Shown here: positions 7,515-15,440 of the stretch, in pieces
How the letters are laid out: each line of letters begins with the position of its first letter
Numbering within the stretch: the stretch's first letter is position 1
Source of the DNA: DASUAS01 sp963809795
GTDB taxonomy: Bacteria > Actinomycetota > Acidimicrobiia > IMCC26256 > DASPTH01
Direction: 5' to 3'
DNA: 64,000 bases
Assembly: GCA_963809795.1 (NCBI GenBank)
Contig: CAWELN010000009.1
Location: forward strand, 372,001 to 436,000
The notes under the pieces: model-generated
Told to the model about the DNA's origin: nothing
Database searches by the model: none
The model's input: only the letters and a program-made list of their open reading frames with translations
Position numbers and translations under genes: made by a program

Positions 7515-8825
7515 TCAGCTGTCCTCGGGCCCGATCCCCAGGAACGCCTCGAGCGTGCGGTGCAGGTTGACCACGCGGCACTCCTCGGTCGGCGAGACCG
7601 TGAGGTGCGTGAACCCGGGCTGGTGCAGCCCGCGTTGCGTGCGCGCGAAGTTGCCGACGTCCTGGTTGAGCACGAGCCCGAACGGCGGGTCGGCATCGGG
7701 TGGGAGGAGCGCGTCGAACGGCTTCGTCCTTGGCGCGTCGGCCTGCTGCACGCGCGTGAACGCGAACACGTCCATGAACGCCTCTTCGACGTGCGTGCCC
7801 GGACGCGCCCGCACGACGGAGAGCATGTCGGCGAACACGAGCACCGTGATGTTGGGGAACAGGTTGTACTGCTCCATGTCGAGCACGTGGTGATCGCTGT
7901 ACGACGAGAGGTCGATGCCCTGCTCGCGGTTCACGTCGCGCACCATGCGCGCCAGCATCCCGCGGAGCGTGTCGCCCTCGGGGATGGGGGGCATGGGGGC
8001 GGCGCGGTCCTCCACGCCGATGCGGCCGCCCATCACCTCCACGAACGACGCGAACACGTCCTCGTCGCCGCCGGGGCGGCCCTGGCGCGGCGACGGCAGG
8101 CCGTACGACTGCACCAACCGGCCGTGACGCGGCCAGATCACCTGCGGGCCGTTGACGTCGTCGGCCATGCCGAGCATCTCGCGGTGGATGCCCTGCACGT
8201 GGTACGTCTCGCTGAAGCCCTCGATGAGCGTCTTCCAGTTGCAGTCGGCGCGCACCGAGATCAGCGCCTGGCCACGGAACTCCTCCAGGTGGGCCCACGC
8301 GGTCTCGGCCGGGACCGGGTCGAGGAACTCGTCGAGCGGGCCGGCCTCGGGGTCGAGGTTCACGAACACCATCGGGCCCCAGGTGTCGACCTGCACGCCG
8401 ATGAGCGGGTAGTCGTCGTTGAGGACGCCGAACTCACGCCGTGACGGCACCTCGCGCAGGCGGCCGTCGAGCCCCCACGTCCACCGGTGGAACGGGCAGC
8501 GGATCTCGGCCAGGTCGGCGCCCGAGCCGCTGCACAGCTCGCTGCCGCGGTGGAGGCACACGTTCTGGAACGCCCGCAGGATGCCGTCGTCGCCGCGGAC
8601 GATCAGCACCGAGATCCGCCCGATGCGGTACTCGTGCCAGTCGCCCGGGCGCGCCACGTGGTCCACGGTGCAGGCCAGTTGCCAGGCGCGCGGCCACACC
8701 TCGGTCATCTCGCGCTCGAAGAACTCCGGCGACGTGTAGCGCGCCACCGGGATCTTCACCGGGGTGACGCGCTCGCGTCCGACCGGAGTCTCGAGCAGCA
8801 TGTCGGCGGATGGCTCGGGGCTCAT
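7515..8825 (-). CDS. Rieske non-haem iron oxygenase, large (alpha) subunit
   Basis: A 436-residue ring-hydroxylating-type oxygenase. The N-terminal Rieske domain binds a [2Fe-2S] cluster through C90-x-H92 and C110-x2-H113 (NVCLHRG, RCPFHRWTWGLDG). The catalytic domain begins at NWKTLIEGFSETYHVQGIH, where H209 and H214 are mononuclear iron ligands; a ligand Asp probably lies in LNQDVGNF. The ATG chosen matches the usual length and has a GGGGAAGC ribosome site; longer upstream frames are open only by GC bias. It overlaps a mini-ORF by ATGA. The neighbours (deacylase upstream, NTF2-like protein and cupin downstream) suggest a catabolic operon; no ferredoxin or reductase is adjacent. Confidence 0.9.
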   Translation of the reverse strand: MSPEPSADMLLETPVGRERVTPVKIPVARYTSPEFFEREMTEVWPRAWQLACTVDHVARPGDWHEYRIGRISVLIVRGDDGILRAFQNVCLHRGSELCSGSGADLAEIRCPFHRWTWGLDGRLREVPSRREFGVLNDDYPLIGVQVDTWGPMVFVNLDPEAGPLDEFLDPVPAETAWAHLEEFRGQALISVRADCNWKTLIEGFSETYHVQGIHREMLGMADDVNGPQVIWPRHGRLVQSYGLPSPRQGRPGGDEDVFASFVEVMGGRIGVEDRAAPMPPIPEGDTLRGMLARMVRDVNREQGIDLSSYSDHHVLDMEQYNLFPNITVLVFADMLSVVRARPGTHVEEAFMDVFAFTRVQQADAPRTKPFDALLPPDADPPFGLVLNQDVGNFARTQRGLHQPGFTHLTVSPTEECRVVNLHRTLEAFLGIGPEDS

Positions 8826-8920
8826 GCTTCCCCGCTCTCGGCGCCAGCTCGATGGCTCGCTCTCTGCGTCCCGGGATACCCGGAACGCGGCCGTTCGCTC
8901 GCGTGCACCACTCCGCTCAT
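8821..8920 (-). repeat. Palindromic intergenic element, copy A
   Basis: The core CCGGGATACCCGG (8871-8883) is a near-perfect palindrome. In coding orientation the element runs ATGAGCGGAG, core, then GAGAGCGGGGAAGCATGAG, and the two outer blocks are also found in the copy at 41522-41614. Spacer sequence differs between copies. The element starts exactly at the deacylase stop codon and supplies the ribosome-binding site of the Rieske gene. Confidence 0.65.
8822..8920 (-). CDS. Mini-ORF linking deacylase and Rieske genes
   Basis: A 32-codon frame starts at an ATG overlapping the deacylase stop (ATGA) and ends at a TGA overlapping the Rieske start (ATGA). It ends in AESGEA and contains the palindromic repeat core. 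The peptide has no recognised domain, is basic and Gly/Ser rich, and is not conserved in frame with the similar mini-ORF at 41522. It may serve only to carry ribosomes from one gene to the next; a stable product is doubtful. Confidence 0.4.
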   Translation of the reverse strand: MSGVVHASERPRSGYPGTQRASHRAGAESGEA

Positions 8921-10644
8921 CGCATGCCCCGCACGAGCTTGCCGGGGCGGGCGCCGGTCTCCTCACCGTCGTGCATGGTCTCCACGCCGGCGACGAAGGT
9001 GGAGCGGTATCCGTCGGCGCGCTGGATGAGGCGCCGCGCGCCACCGGGCAGGTCGTGGACGAGCTGCGGCAGCGCCAGCGACAACGCGTCGAAGTCGATC
9101 ACGTTGAGGTCGGCCCGGTAGCCCGGCGCCACGACGCCCCGGTCGCCCAGGCCGTACAGCCGGGCGGTGTCGCGCGACTGCTTCTGGACCACGAGCTCCA
9201 GCGGGAGGCGCTCGCCGCGCTCGCGGTCGCGGGCCCAGTGCGTGAGCATGAACGTGGGGATCGACGCGTCGCAGATCGCGCCGCAGTGCGCGCCGCCGTC
9301 GGACAGACCGAGCGCGGCGTTCGGGTGCAGGATCATCTCGCGCATGTCGTCGAGGTTGCCGTAGCTGTAGCCGAGCAGCGCCTTCATCACCAGCTCGCGC
9401 CCGTCGTGGGCGAGCATGACGTCGTAGAGCACCGCCTCGGGGTCGCGTCGCTCGCGGGCGGCGATGGCGGCGATGCTCCGGTCGGGCGTGGGCTCGTAGT
9501 CGGGCGGCTCGCCGATCGGGAACATCGTGTCGAGGCCGGTCCCGAGGATGGCGTCGAACGGGCTGGCCGGCGACGTCTCGGAGAGGATGGCCTCCCGCAC
9601 CTCGGGCCGCCGCAGCTCCACCACCCGCTCGGCCAGCGGGAGGTCGGCGATCTTCAGGTACGTGGGCCGGGCCAGGAACGGGTGGAAGGTCTGGAAGCCG
9701 ATCAGCAGGTTGAGCGGGCGCCCGCCCACCTGGCCGCGGAGGTCGGCGCCCTCGGCGTTGGCCTCCTGGGCCAGGCGCAGGACGTCACGCCACTGGTCGG
9801 GGGCCAGGTTGTGCTGCGAGAGGGCGAAGCTCACCGGGCGGCCGATGGTCGCGGAGAGGCGGCGCATCCAGTCGACCTCGCGCTCGGGGGCGGCGAGGTC
9901 CTCGCCCATGACACCCGCGGGCGCGAGCTCGAACAGGCCGGTCCCGAGCTCGCCGAGGACCGCGCCGATGCCGAACAGCTCGTCCTCGGCGGCGAAGGTG
10001 CCGGGCACCGGTTCGCCGTCGACGGCGCGGTGCATGATCGTGCGCGACGTCGAGAAGCCGAGGGCACCGGCGCGGATGCCGTCGCGCACGACCTCGGCCA
10101 TGGCCGCGATGTCCTCGGCGGTCGCGGGCTCGTTCCTGGCGCCGCGCTCACCCATGACGTACGCGCGCACCGCGCCGTGCGGCACCTGCGTGCCGACGTC
10201 GACCGCGCGCGGCATGGAATCGAGCACGTCGAGGTACTCGGGGAAGGTCTCCCAGCCCCAGGTGATGCCCTCGTTGAGCGCGGTCCCGGGGATGTCCTCG
10301 ACGCCCTCCATGAGCTGGATGAGCCAGTCCTCCTGACCGGGGCGCACCGGGGCGAAGCCGACGCCGCAGTTGCCCATCACCACGGTGGTGACGCCGTGCC
10401 AGCACGACGGCGTGAGCAGCGGGTCCCAGGTGACCTGCCCGTCGTAGTGCGTGTGCAGGTCGACGAAGCCGGGTGTGACGAGCAGGCCGTCGGCGTCGAC
10501 GCGGCGACGGGCGCCGGCGTCGTCGAGCGCGCCGGGCGCGGCCACCTCGGTGATCGTGCCGTCGTCCACCGCGACGTCGGCGGCGCGGGGCGGGGCGCCG
10601 GTCCCGTCGACCAGGGTGCCGCCGCGGATCACGAGCTCGTGCAT
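8917..10644 (-). CDS. N-acyl-D-amino-acid deacylase-type amidohydrolase (paralogue 1)
   Basis: A 575-residue amidohydrolase of the D-aminoacylase/dihydroorotase-like family (Amidohydro_3). It opens with the standard small beta-sandwich start (LVIRGGTLVDGTGAPPRAADVAV), then the metal motif VDLHTHYDGQ, the D-aminoacylase cysteine motif MGNCGVGFAP, and the late catalytic Asp in LSDGGAHCG. The family hydrolyses N-acyl D-amino acids or related amides and imides; the substrate here is not deducible. The MHEL start was chosen because the fold begins there. It is divergent from an IclR regulator 100 bp away and heads the run to the Rieske gene. Three paralogues lie in this window. Confidence 0.88.
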   Translation of the reverse strand: MHELVIRGGTLVDGTGAPPRAADVAVDDGTITEVAAPGALDDAGARRRVDADGLLVTPGFVDLHTHYDGQVTWDPLLTPSCWHGVTTVVMGNCGVGFAPVRPGQEDWLIQLMEGVEDIPGTALNEGITWGWETFPEYLDVLDSMPRAVDVGTQVPHGAVRAYVMGERGARNEPATAEDIAAMAEVVRDGIRAGALGFSTSRTIMHRAVDGEPVPGTFAAEDELFGIGAVLGELGTGLFELAPAGVMGEDLAAPEREVDWMRRLSATIGRPVSFALSQHNLAPDQWRDVLRLAQEANAEGADLRGQVGGRPLNLLIGFQTFHPFLARPTYLKIADLPLAERVVELRRPEVREAILSETSPASPFDAILGTGLDTMFPIGEPPDYEPTPDRSIAAIAARERRDPEAVLYDVMLAHDGRELVMKALLGYSYGNLDDMREMILHPNAALGLSDGGAHCGAICDASIPTFMLTHWARDRERGERLPLELVVQKQSRDTARLYGLGDRGVVAPGYRADLNVIDFDALSLALPQLVHDLPGGARRLIQRADGYRSTFVAGVETMHDGEETGARPGKLVRGMR

Positions 10645-10744
10645 GGTTCCCCCACGTCCGGAAGCAGTTCCCGCCATCATCGCACGATCGAAATGTGCAG
10701 CACAAGGGTTGCAATATTCGAACGCTCCTGCGACACTCCCGACC
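10645..10744. promoter_or_regulatory. Divergent promoter region, deacylase / IclR
   Basis: A 100-bp gap between divergent starts, AT-rich for this genome around CGAAATGTGCAGCAC and TTGCAATATTCGAACG. CGAAAT and ATATTCG form an imperfect inverted pair that could be an IclR half-site arrangement. No hexamers are convincing. Divergent placement suggests the IclR protein controls the deacylase-Rieske operon (inference). Confidence 0.4.
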
Positions 10745-11629
10745 ATGGCCCGGACGTCACCGCCGACCGACCGCGTCGTCGCCACCGTCTCGCTGCTCGC
10801 CGCCCGGCCCGACCAGCCGCTCTCACTGGCCGAGCTCACCCGCCGCCTCGGGGTCAACAAGTCGACCGGCCACGCCATCCTGGCCAGCCTGGTCGCCGCC
10901 GGGTGGGTGCTGCGGGATCCGACCCGCAAGACCTACCGGCTGGGGCCGGCGCTGGTGGCGCTCGGGCGCAGCGCGTCGGCGTCGTTCCCGGCGCTCGACT
11001 TCGCCCGGCCCGCCATGGGCGAGCTCAGCCGCGAGTTCGCCGCCACCTGCGCCGCGCTCGGGGTGGGCGAGGGCGAGGTGACGGTCCTCGACCAGGTCGA
11101 CGACCCGCGCGCCGGCGCCAACGCCTTCCGGGTCGGGGCGTCGTTCCCGCTCCGCCCGCCGCTCGGCGCGGCGGTGCTCGCGTGGGCGCCGGCGTCGGTG
11201 CGCGACGAGTGGCTGCGCCAGGTGCCCGCCGACACCCGCGCCCACTACGCCGAGGCGCTCGTGGCCACCCACGACCGCGGGTTCGCGGTGGAGATCGGCT
11301 CCACCCCGGTCGCGCGCGTGCGCGAGCTGGTCACCCTCCTCGGCGACGACGCGTCGGCGCGTGCCGTCCTCGACCGCCTCGCCGACGAGCTGGCGACCCA
11401 CGCCGAGTTCCTCGCCCTCCAGCTCGAGCCCGCTCGGGAGTACGCGGTCAACGTGGTCAACGCGCCGGTGTTCGACCACACCGGCCAGGTCACGCTGGTG
11501 CTCTCGCTGACCGGCTTCGGCCGCCCGCTGCTCGGCGCCGAGGCCCTGACGGCCGGCGAGCGTCTGGTCGCCGCCACCAGCACGCTGACCACCGCGCTCG
11601 GCGGCCGCTCACGAACATCCGTCAGTTGA
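10745..11629 (+). CDS. IclR-family transcriptional regulator
   Basis: A 294-residue regulator. The N-terminal winged helix (residues about 8-70) reads RVVATVSLLAARPDQPLSLAELTRRLGVNKSTGHAILASLVAAGWVLRD, typical of IclR, followed by TYRLGPALVALG and a C-terminal effector domain (FRVGASFPLRPPLGAAVLAWAP). IclR proteins usually control small-molecule catabolism and lie next to their targets; here the divergent deacylase operon is the likely target. The last codons run into a 50-bp inverted repeat, so transcription end and coding end coincide. The ATG start gives the canonical length before the HTH. Confidence 0.86.
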   Translation: MARTSPPTDRVVATVSLLAARPDQPLSLAELTRRLGVNKSTGHAILASLVAAGWVLRDPTRKTYRLGPALVALGRSASASFPALDFARPAMGELSREFAATCAALGVGEGEVTVLDQVDDPRAGANAFRVGASFPLRPPLGAAVLAWAPASVRDEWLRQVPADTRAHYAEALVATHDRGFAVEIGSTPVARVRELVTLLGDDASARAVLDRLADELATHAEFLALQLEPAREYAVNVVNAPVFDHTGQVTLVLSLTGFGRPLLGAEALTAGERLVAATSTLTTALGGRSRTSVS

Positions 11630-11662
11630 CCCTCGCATGCGACAGCCTTCTGCCGGATGTTC
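11613..11662. repeat. 50-bp concentric inverted repeat between convergent genes
   Basis: Two 25-base arms match at 19 positions: outer GAACATCCG (11613-11621) with CGGATGTTC (11654-11662), and the inner perfect palindrome TCGCATGCGA (11633-11642), both centred on 11637.5. It covers the end of the IclR gene and lies 16 bp before the end of the convergent deacylase. It could be a bidirectional terminator or a two-site operator. Only one copy is in the window. Confidence 0.6.
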
Positions 11663-11678
11663 GGGGTGAGGGGCGGTC

Positions 11679-13397
11679 TCAGACGAGTGACGGGGTGCTG
11701 GTGTCGCGCCCGGAGCGGAGGAGCTGGCCCGAGCGGGACTCGGTGAGCTTCCCGTCGCGGACGATGCCGGTGCCGTTCACGAGCACGTGCTCGATGCCGT
11801 CGGCCTCCGCGTACAGGCGGCCGGCGCCCCCGGGCAGGTCCATGCGCATGCGCACGTCGTGGCTCCCGATGGTCTCGGGATCGAGGACGACGACGTCGGC
11901 CTTCCAGCCCTCCGCCACCCGGCCCCGCTCCTTGACGCCGTAGAACTGCGCGGGGACGTCGGTGAGGAGGTTCACCGCCTCCTCCAGGGGGAGCAGCTGG
12001 CGCTGCCGCACCGCCTTGCCCAGCACCTCGGTGGCGTAGTTGAACGACGCCAGGAGGTCGAGGTGGGCGCCGGCGTCGGACGCACCGATGAGGGCGCGGC
12101 GGTCGCGCCACACGTGGATGCGCGCCTTCCAGTCGTCGTCGGTGTCGGGCGCGGGGACGGTGCCGAAGCTGGTGTTGAGCTCGTCGGCGCGGGCGATGGA
12201 GGTGAGCACGTCCCACGCGCTGCGGCCCTCCGCCTCCGCGATCTCGCCGACCATGCGGCCCCGGTACTCCTCGTTCTCGGGCGCGACGACGTCGTGGATC
12301 TTGAGGTTCGCCCAGTTGGCCAGCATGCGCAGCCCGTTCTCGTCGCTCTGGGCGCGCTCGTCGAGCTTGGCCAGCGCCTCCTCGTCGTCGAAGAACTTCA
12401 GCTTCTCGTCGAGCGGGAGTCCCATGACGTCTTCCCACCCGGGCATGGCGTCGAGGACGAAGCCCGAGCGGAACGACAGGTACACCGGGAAGCTCATGGG
12501 CACGGTGAGCGCGACGACGCGGCCGCCGTGCTCGCGGGCGTAGGTGCCGGCCTCGAGCTTCTGCTCGGCTTCGTTGAGGTTCCGGGCGTTGACGCCGAGC
12601 ACGTTCCAGTTGAGCGGCCGTTGCGCCCCGGCCGACATCGCGGCCATCAGCTCGACCGCCCACGGCTCGAACGGGCCCACCATGGGGATGAACTCGAGCG
12701 ACGTGCCCTCGTACTCCGACAGCGTCGAGCAGAGGTCGACGAGCTCGTCGCGCGTGGCGAAGCGCGACGGCACCATGTGACCCTCGGCGTCGTTGTGGGT
12801 GCGCGCCCACGACGACGAGAAGCCGAGCGCGCCGGCGTCGAGCCCGGCGCGCAGCAGCTCCTGCATCGCCTCGAGCTCCTCCGGCTTCGACTCGCGCGCG
12901 GTGGCCTCCTCCCCCATCACCACGCGGCGGATGGCGGAGTGGCCCACCATGAAGCCGGCGTTGATCCCGAGCCGGCCCTCGATCTCGCCGAAGTACTCCG
13001 CGGTCGACGTCCAGTTCCACGGCACGCCCTCGCGGAGCGATTCGAGCGGCATGCCCTCGACGCGCGCCAGCATCCGCATCAGGTAGTCGCCGTCGGCGGC
13101 GTCGTCCGACAACGGGGCGATGGTGAAGCCGCAGTTCCCGGCCAGCGCGGTCGTGACACCGTGGAGTGGCGACGGCGTGAGCGCGCCGTCCCAGAACACC
13201 TGCGCGTCGTAGTGCGTGTGCACGTCGACGAAGCCGGGCGTGACGACCTTGCCGGTGGCGTCGATCGTCTCGGCCGCCTCCTCCGCGAGGTCGCCGATCG
13301 CGACCACGCGGTCGCCCTGGATGCCGACGTCGGCGCGCCGGCGGGCGCTCCCGGTGCCGTCGACCAGGTCGCCACCTCGGATCAGGATGTCGTACAT
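11679..13397 (-). CDS. N-acyl-D-amino-acid deacylase-type amidohydrolase (paralogue 2)
   Basis: A 572-residue Amidohydro_3 enzyme. It opens with YDILIRGGDLVDGTGSARRRADVGI; metal ligands lie in VDVHTHYDAQVFWDG, the D-aminoacylase Cys motif is AGNCGFTIAP, and the late Asp is in GASDAGAHLD. Its central region (LEFIPMVGPF, RPLNWNVLG) is closest to paralogue 4 at 43048 (LEFIAAMGEI, RPLNWNLLG), so these two form a subgroup. Such proteins are often annotated as D-aminoacylase without proof of substrate. It is convergent with the IclR gene and divergent from a nitroreductase across 67 bp. The ATG was chosen where the fold starts. Confidence 0.88.
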   Translation of the reverse strand: MYDILIRGGDLVDGTGSARRRADVGIQGDRVVAIGDLAEEAAETIDATGKVVTPGFVDVHTHYDAQVFWDGALTPSPLHGVTTALAGNCGFTIAPLSDDAADGDYLMRMLARVEGMPLESLREGVPWNWTSTAEYFGEIEGRLGINAGFMVGHSAIRRVVMGEEATARESKPEELEAMQELLRAGLDAGALGFSSSWARTHNDAEGHMVPSRFATRDELVDLCSTLSEYEGTSLEFIPMVGPFEPWAVELMAAMSAGAQRPLNWNVLGVNARNLNEAEQKLEAGTYAREHGGRVVALTVPMSFPVYLSFRSGFVLDAMPGWEDVMGLPLDEKLKFFDDEEALAKLDERAQSDENGLRMLANWANLKIHDVVAPENEEYRGRMVGEIAEAEGRSAWDVLTSIARADELNTSFGTVPAPDTDDDWKARIHVWRDRRALIGASDAGAHLDLLASFNYATEVLGKAVRQRQLLPLEEAVNLLTDVPAQFYGVKERGRVAEGWKADVVVLDPETIGSHDVRMRMDLPGGAGRLYAEADGIEHVLVNGTGIVRDGKLTESRSGQLLRSGRDTSTPSLV

Positions 13398-13464
13398 GCG
13401 GGCGGTTCCTTTCGTGGACGTCGATCGAGCGTAGACCCGGTTGGTGTCCCGTAGTGTCCCGGTC

Positions 13465-14157
13465 ATGGATCTGACCGAAGCGCTGCGCAGCACCGGAGCG
13501 GTACGCGACTTCCGTCCCGACCCGGTGCCCGACGAGGTCGTCTACCGGCTGCTCGACACCGCGAGGTTCGCGCCGAACGGCGGGAACCGCCAGGCGTGGC
13601 ACGTGGTCGTCGTGCGCGACCCGGCGGTGAAGGAGCGCCTGCGCGACCTCTACCTCCCGGGGTGGTACGAGTACCTGGCGCAGATGGAGGCCGGCCTCAC
13701 GCCGTTCGCGGCGGTGACCGACCACGACGCCGAGCTGGCCGCCCGGGCACGCGCGTCGGAGCTCGAGGCGCGGGTCGCCGCGCAGGGACCGGGGTTCGCC
13801 GAGCAGTTCCACCGCTCGCCGGTGCTGCTCGTGCTCCTGGCCGACCTGCGCAACCTCGCGACCGTCGACCGCGACCTCGACCGCTACACGCTGGTCGGCG
13901 GCGCGTCGATCTACCCGTTCGCGTGGAGCCTGCTGCTCGCCGCCCACCAGGCGGGCCTCGGCGGCGTGCTCACCACCATGCCCATCCGCCAGGAGCCGGC
14001 GCTGAAGGAGCTCCTCGGTGTGCCCGCGCCGCTGGTGGCGGCGGGCGTCATCGCCCTCGGGTACCCGGCCGGGCCCCGGGCCACCCGGCTGCGGCGCAAT
14101 CCGGTCGAGTCGTTCACGACCGTCGACCGCTACGACGGGGCGGCGTTCACGGGGTAG
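13465..14157 (+). CDS. Nitroreductase-family flavoprotein
   Basis: A 230-residue FMN-dependent oxidoreductase. The N-terminal motif DLTEALRSTGAVRDFRPDPVPDEVVYRLLDTARFAPNGGNRQAW is the classic nitroreductase start, in which the RxFR arginine and the PNGGNRQ stretch contact FMN. The C-terminal end (GVLTTMPIRQEPALKELLGVP, then VIALGYPAG) is also standard. ATG was chosen because the preceding codons are not family-like. The upstream 67 bp hold a direct repeat (GTGTCCC twice, 10 bp apart, 13445-13461). Its 3' end overlaps the convergent methyltransferase by 11 bp. The substrate is unknown. Confidence 0.86.
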   Translation: MDLTEALRSTGAVRDFRPDPVPDEVVYRLLDTARFAPNGGNRQAWHVVVVRDPAVKERLRDLYLPGWYEYLAQMEAGLTPFAAVTDHDAELAARARASELEARVAAQGPGFAEQFHRSPVLLVLLADLRNLATVDRDLDRYTLVGGASIYPFAWSLLLAAHQAGLGGVLTTMPIRQEPALKELLGVPAPLVAAGVIALGYPAGPRATRLRRNPVESFTTVDRYDGAAFTG

Positions 14158-14956
14158 CGCGGATCTCGCCGTGGAGGATCCCGAACCAGGCGTCCGGGGA
14201 CGCGCTCCACGCCCGCCAGGCGGCGGCGAGGTCGTCGAGCTCGGCCGGCGTCGCCAGGCCCCGGTCGACGGCCTGCTCGGCGAACGCGGACGCGACGACG
14301 CGGTCCGCCCAGATGCCGCCCCACCAGGCCCGGTCGGCGTCGGACGCGAAGCACCAGGCCGACGCGGTCGCGTCGACGCCCGAGAACCCCGCGGCGCGCG
14401 CCCACTGCAGCAGGTGCCGCCCGGCGTCGGGTTCGGCGTCGTTGCCGCGCGCGACCTCGTGGTAGAGCGCGAGCCAGCGCGTGAGGCGCGGGTCGTCGGG
14501 GAACCACGTGAACGACGCGTAGTCGGAGTCGCGCGCGGCGACCACGCCGCCGGGTGCGCACACCCGCCGCATCTCCACCAGCGCGGCGACCGGATCCGTG
14601 AGGTGCTGCAGCACCTGGTGCGCGTGCACGACGTCGTACGCGTCGTCGGGGAACGCGAGCGCGTACACGTCACCGACGTCGAAGGTCACGTTGTCGACGC
14701 CCGCCTCCCGCGCCGCCTCACGCGCGCTCGCCAGCACCTCGGGCTCGCGGTCGATGCCGACGACCGTGCCCGGCGCGACCCGTGACGCGATGTCGATGGT
14801 GATCGTGCCCGGGCCGCAGCCGACGTCGAGGACGCGCGCGCCGGGGGTGAACGTGTCGAGCAGGTACCCGGCCGAGTTCTCCGCCGTGCGCCACCGGTGC
14901 GAGCGCAGCACGCTCTCGTGGTGACCGTGGGTGTAGACGTCGCGCCGGCTGCTCAC
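14147..14956 (-). CDS. SAM-dependent methyltransferase
   Basis: A 269-residue class I methyltransferase. Motif I is VLDVGCGPGTI near residues 42-52, the acidic end of strand 2 is GIDREPEVL, and motif III-like VVHAHQVLQHLTDP and MRRVCAPGGVVAARD follow. The C-terminal part (WFPDDPRLTRWLALYHEVARG, then AWCFASDADRAWWGGIWADR) resembles menaquinone-type or small-molecule methyltransferases of actinobacteria. The GTG start overlaps the TGA of the upstream SnoaL-like gene (GTGA), indicating translational coupling. The target molecule is not known. Confidence 0.86.
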   Translation of the reverse strand: MSSRRDVYTHGHHESVLRSHRWRTAENSAGYLLDTFTPGARVLDVGCGPGTITIDIASRVAPGTVVGIDREPEVLASAREAAREAGVDNVTFDVGDVYALAFPDDAYDVVHAHQVLQHLTDPVAALVEMRRVCAPGGVVAARDSDYASFTWFPDDPRLTRWLALYHEVARGNDAEPDAGRHLLQWARAAGFSGVDATASAWCFASDADRAWWGGIWADRVVASAFAEQAVDRGLATPAELDDLAAAWRAWSASPDAWFGILHGEIRATP

Positions 14957-15339
14957 TCGGGATCGGGCGAGATGCCGGCGGGGTCGAAGAACGCGCGGAG
15001 GCCGATGATCCGGCCGTCGCCGTCGAACACCATGTGGTCGACGATGGGAGCCAGCACCAGTCGTTCGGTCCCGTGCCCGACGTGCACCTCGAGGAACACG
15101 AGGGCTTCGTCGCCCACGACGATGGGCGCGGCGGTGGCGTGCAGGTCGAGGTCCATCTGGCCCGCGCCGGCGTCGAAGAACGCGCCGATCGCCTCGACGC
15201 CCCGGTTCACCGGCGCGCCGACCGGGTCCTCGTGCACCGCGTCGGGCGCGAACAGCGAGAGCCACGTCTCGCGGTCCTTCGCCGACTCCGCCGTGCAGTA
15301 CGTCTTGACCACTTGTTCGACGTGCTCGGGCGTCACCAT
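14953..15339 (-). CDS. SnoaL/ketosteroid-isomerase-like protein
   Basis: A 128-residue NTF2-fold protein: VKTYCTAESAKDRETWLSLFAPDAVHEDPVGAPVNRGVEAIGAFFD, then EVHVG and GLRAFFDP. The fold holds small hydrophobic substrates and includes isomerases, cyclases and dehydratases. No diagnostic catalytic pair is clear. It is coupled by GTGA to the following methyltransferase and lies 100 bp downstream of the MarR gene on the same strand, so the three may form one transcript. Confidence 0.82.
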   Translation of the reverse strand: MVTPEHVEQVVKTYCTAESAKDRETWLSLFAPDAVHEDPVGAPVNRGVEAIGAFFDAGAGQMDLDLHATAAPIVVGDEALVFLEVHVGHGTERLVLAPIVDHMVFDGDGRIIGLRAFFDPAGISPDPE

Positions 15340-15440
15340 CGCGCCGAGGCTACCGACTGGACCCCGGCCGCCCTGCGTTCATCCGTCGATTCCGTTCCGG
15401 CGTCCCGGCCTCCGGCCACGCCTCCACGTCATCGCCGCGG

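Noticed and set aside
8764..11943. Very long open frames antisense to the deacylase, IclR and other genes
   Set aside because: They result from high GC at third positions; their translations are Arg/Gly/Ala/Pro-rich with no family pattern, while the opposite frames carry intact motifs.
13445..13461. Direct repeat GTGTCCC before the nitroreductase gene
   Set aside because: A single pair of 7-mers with no regulator beside it; could be chance.
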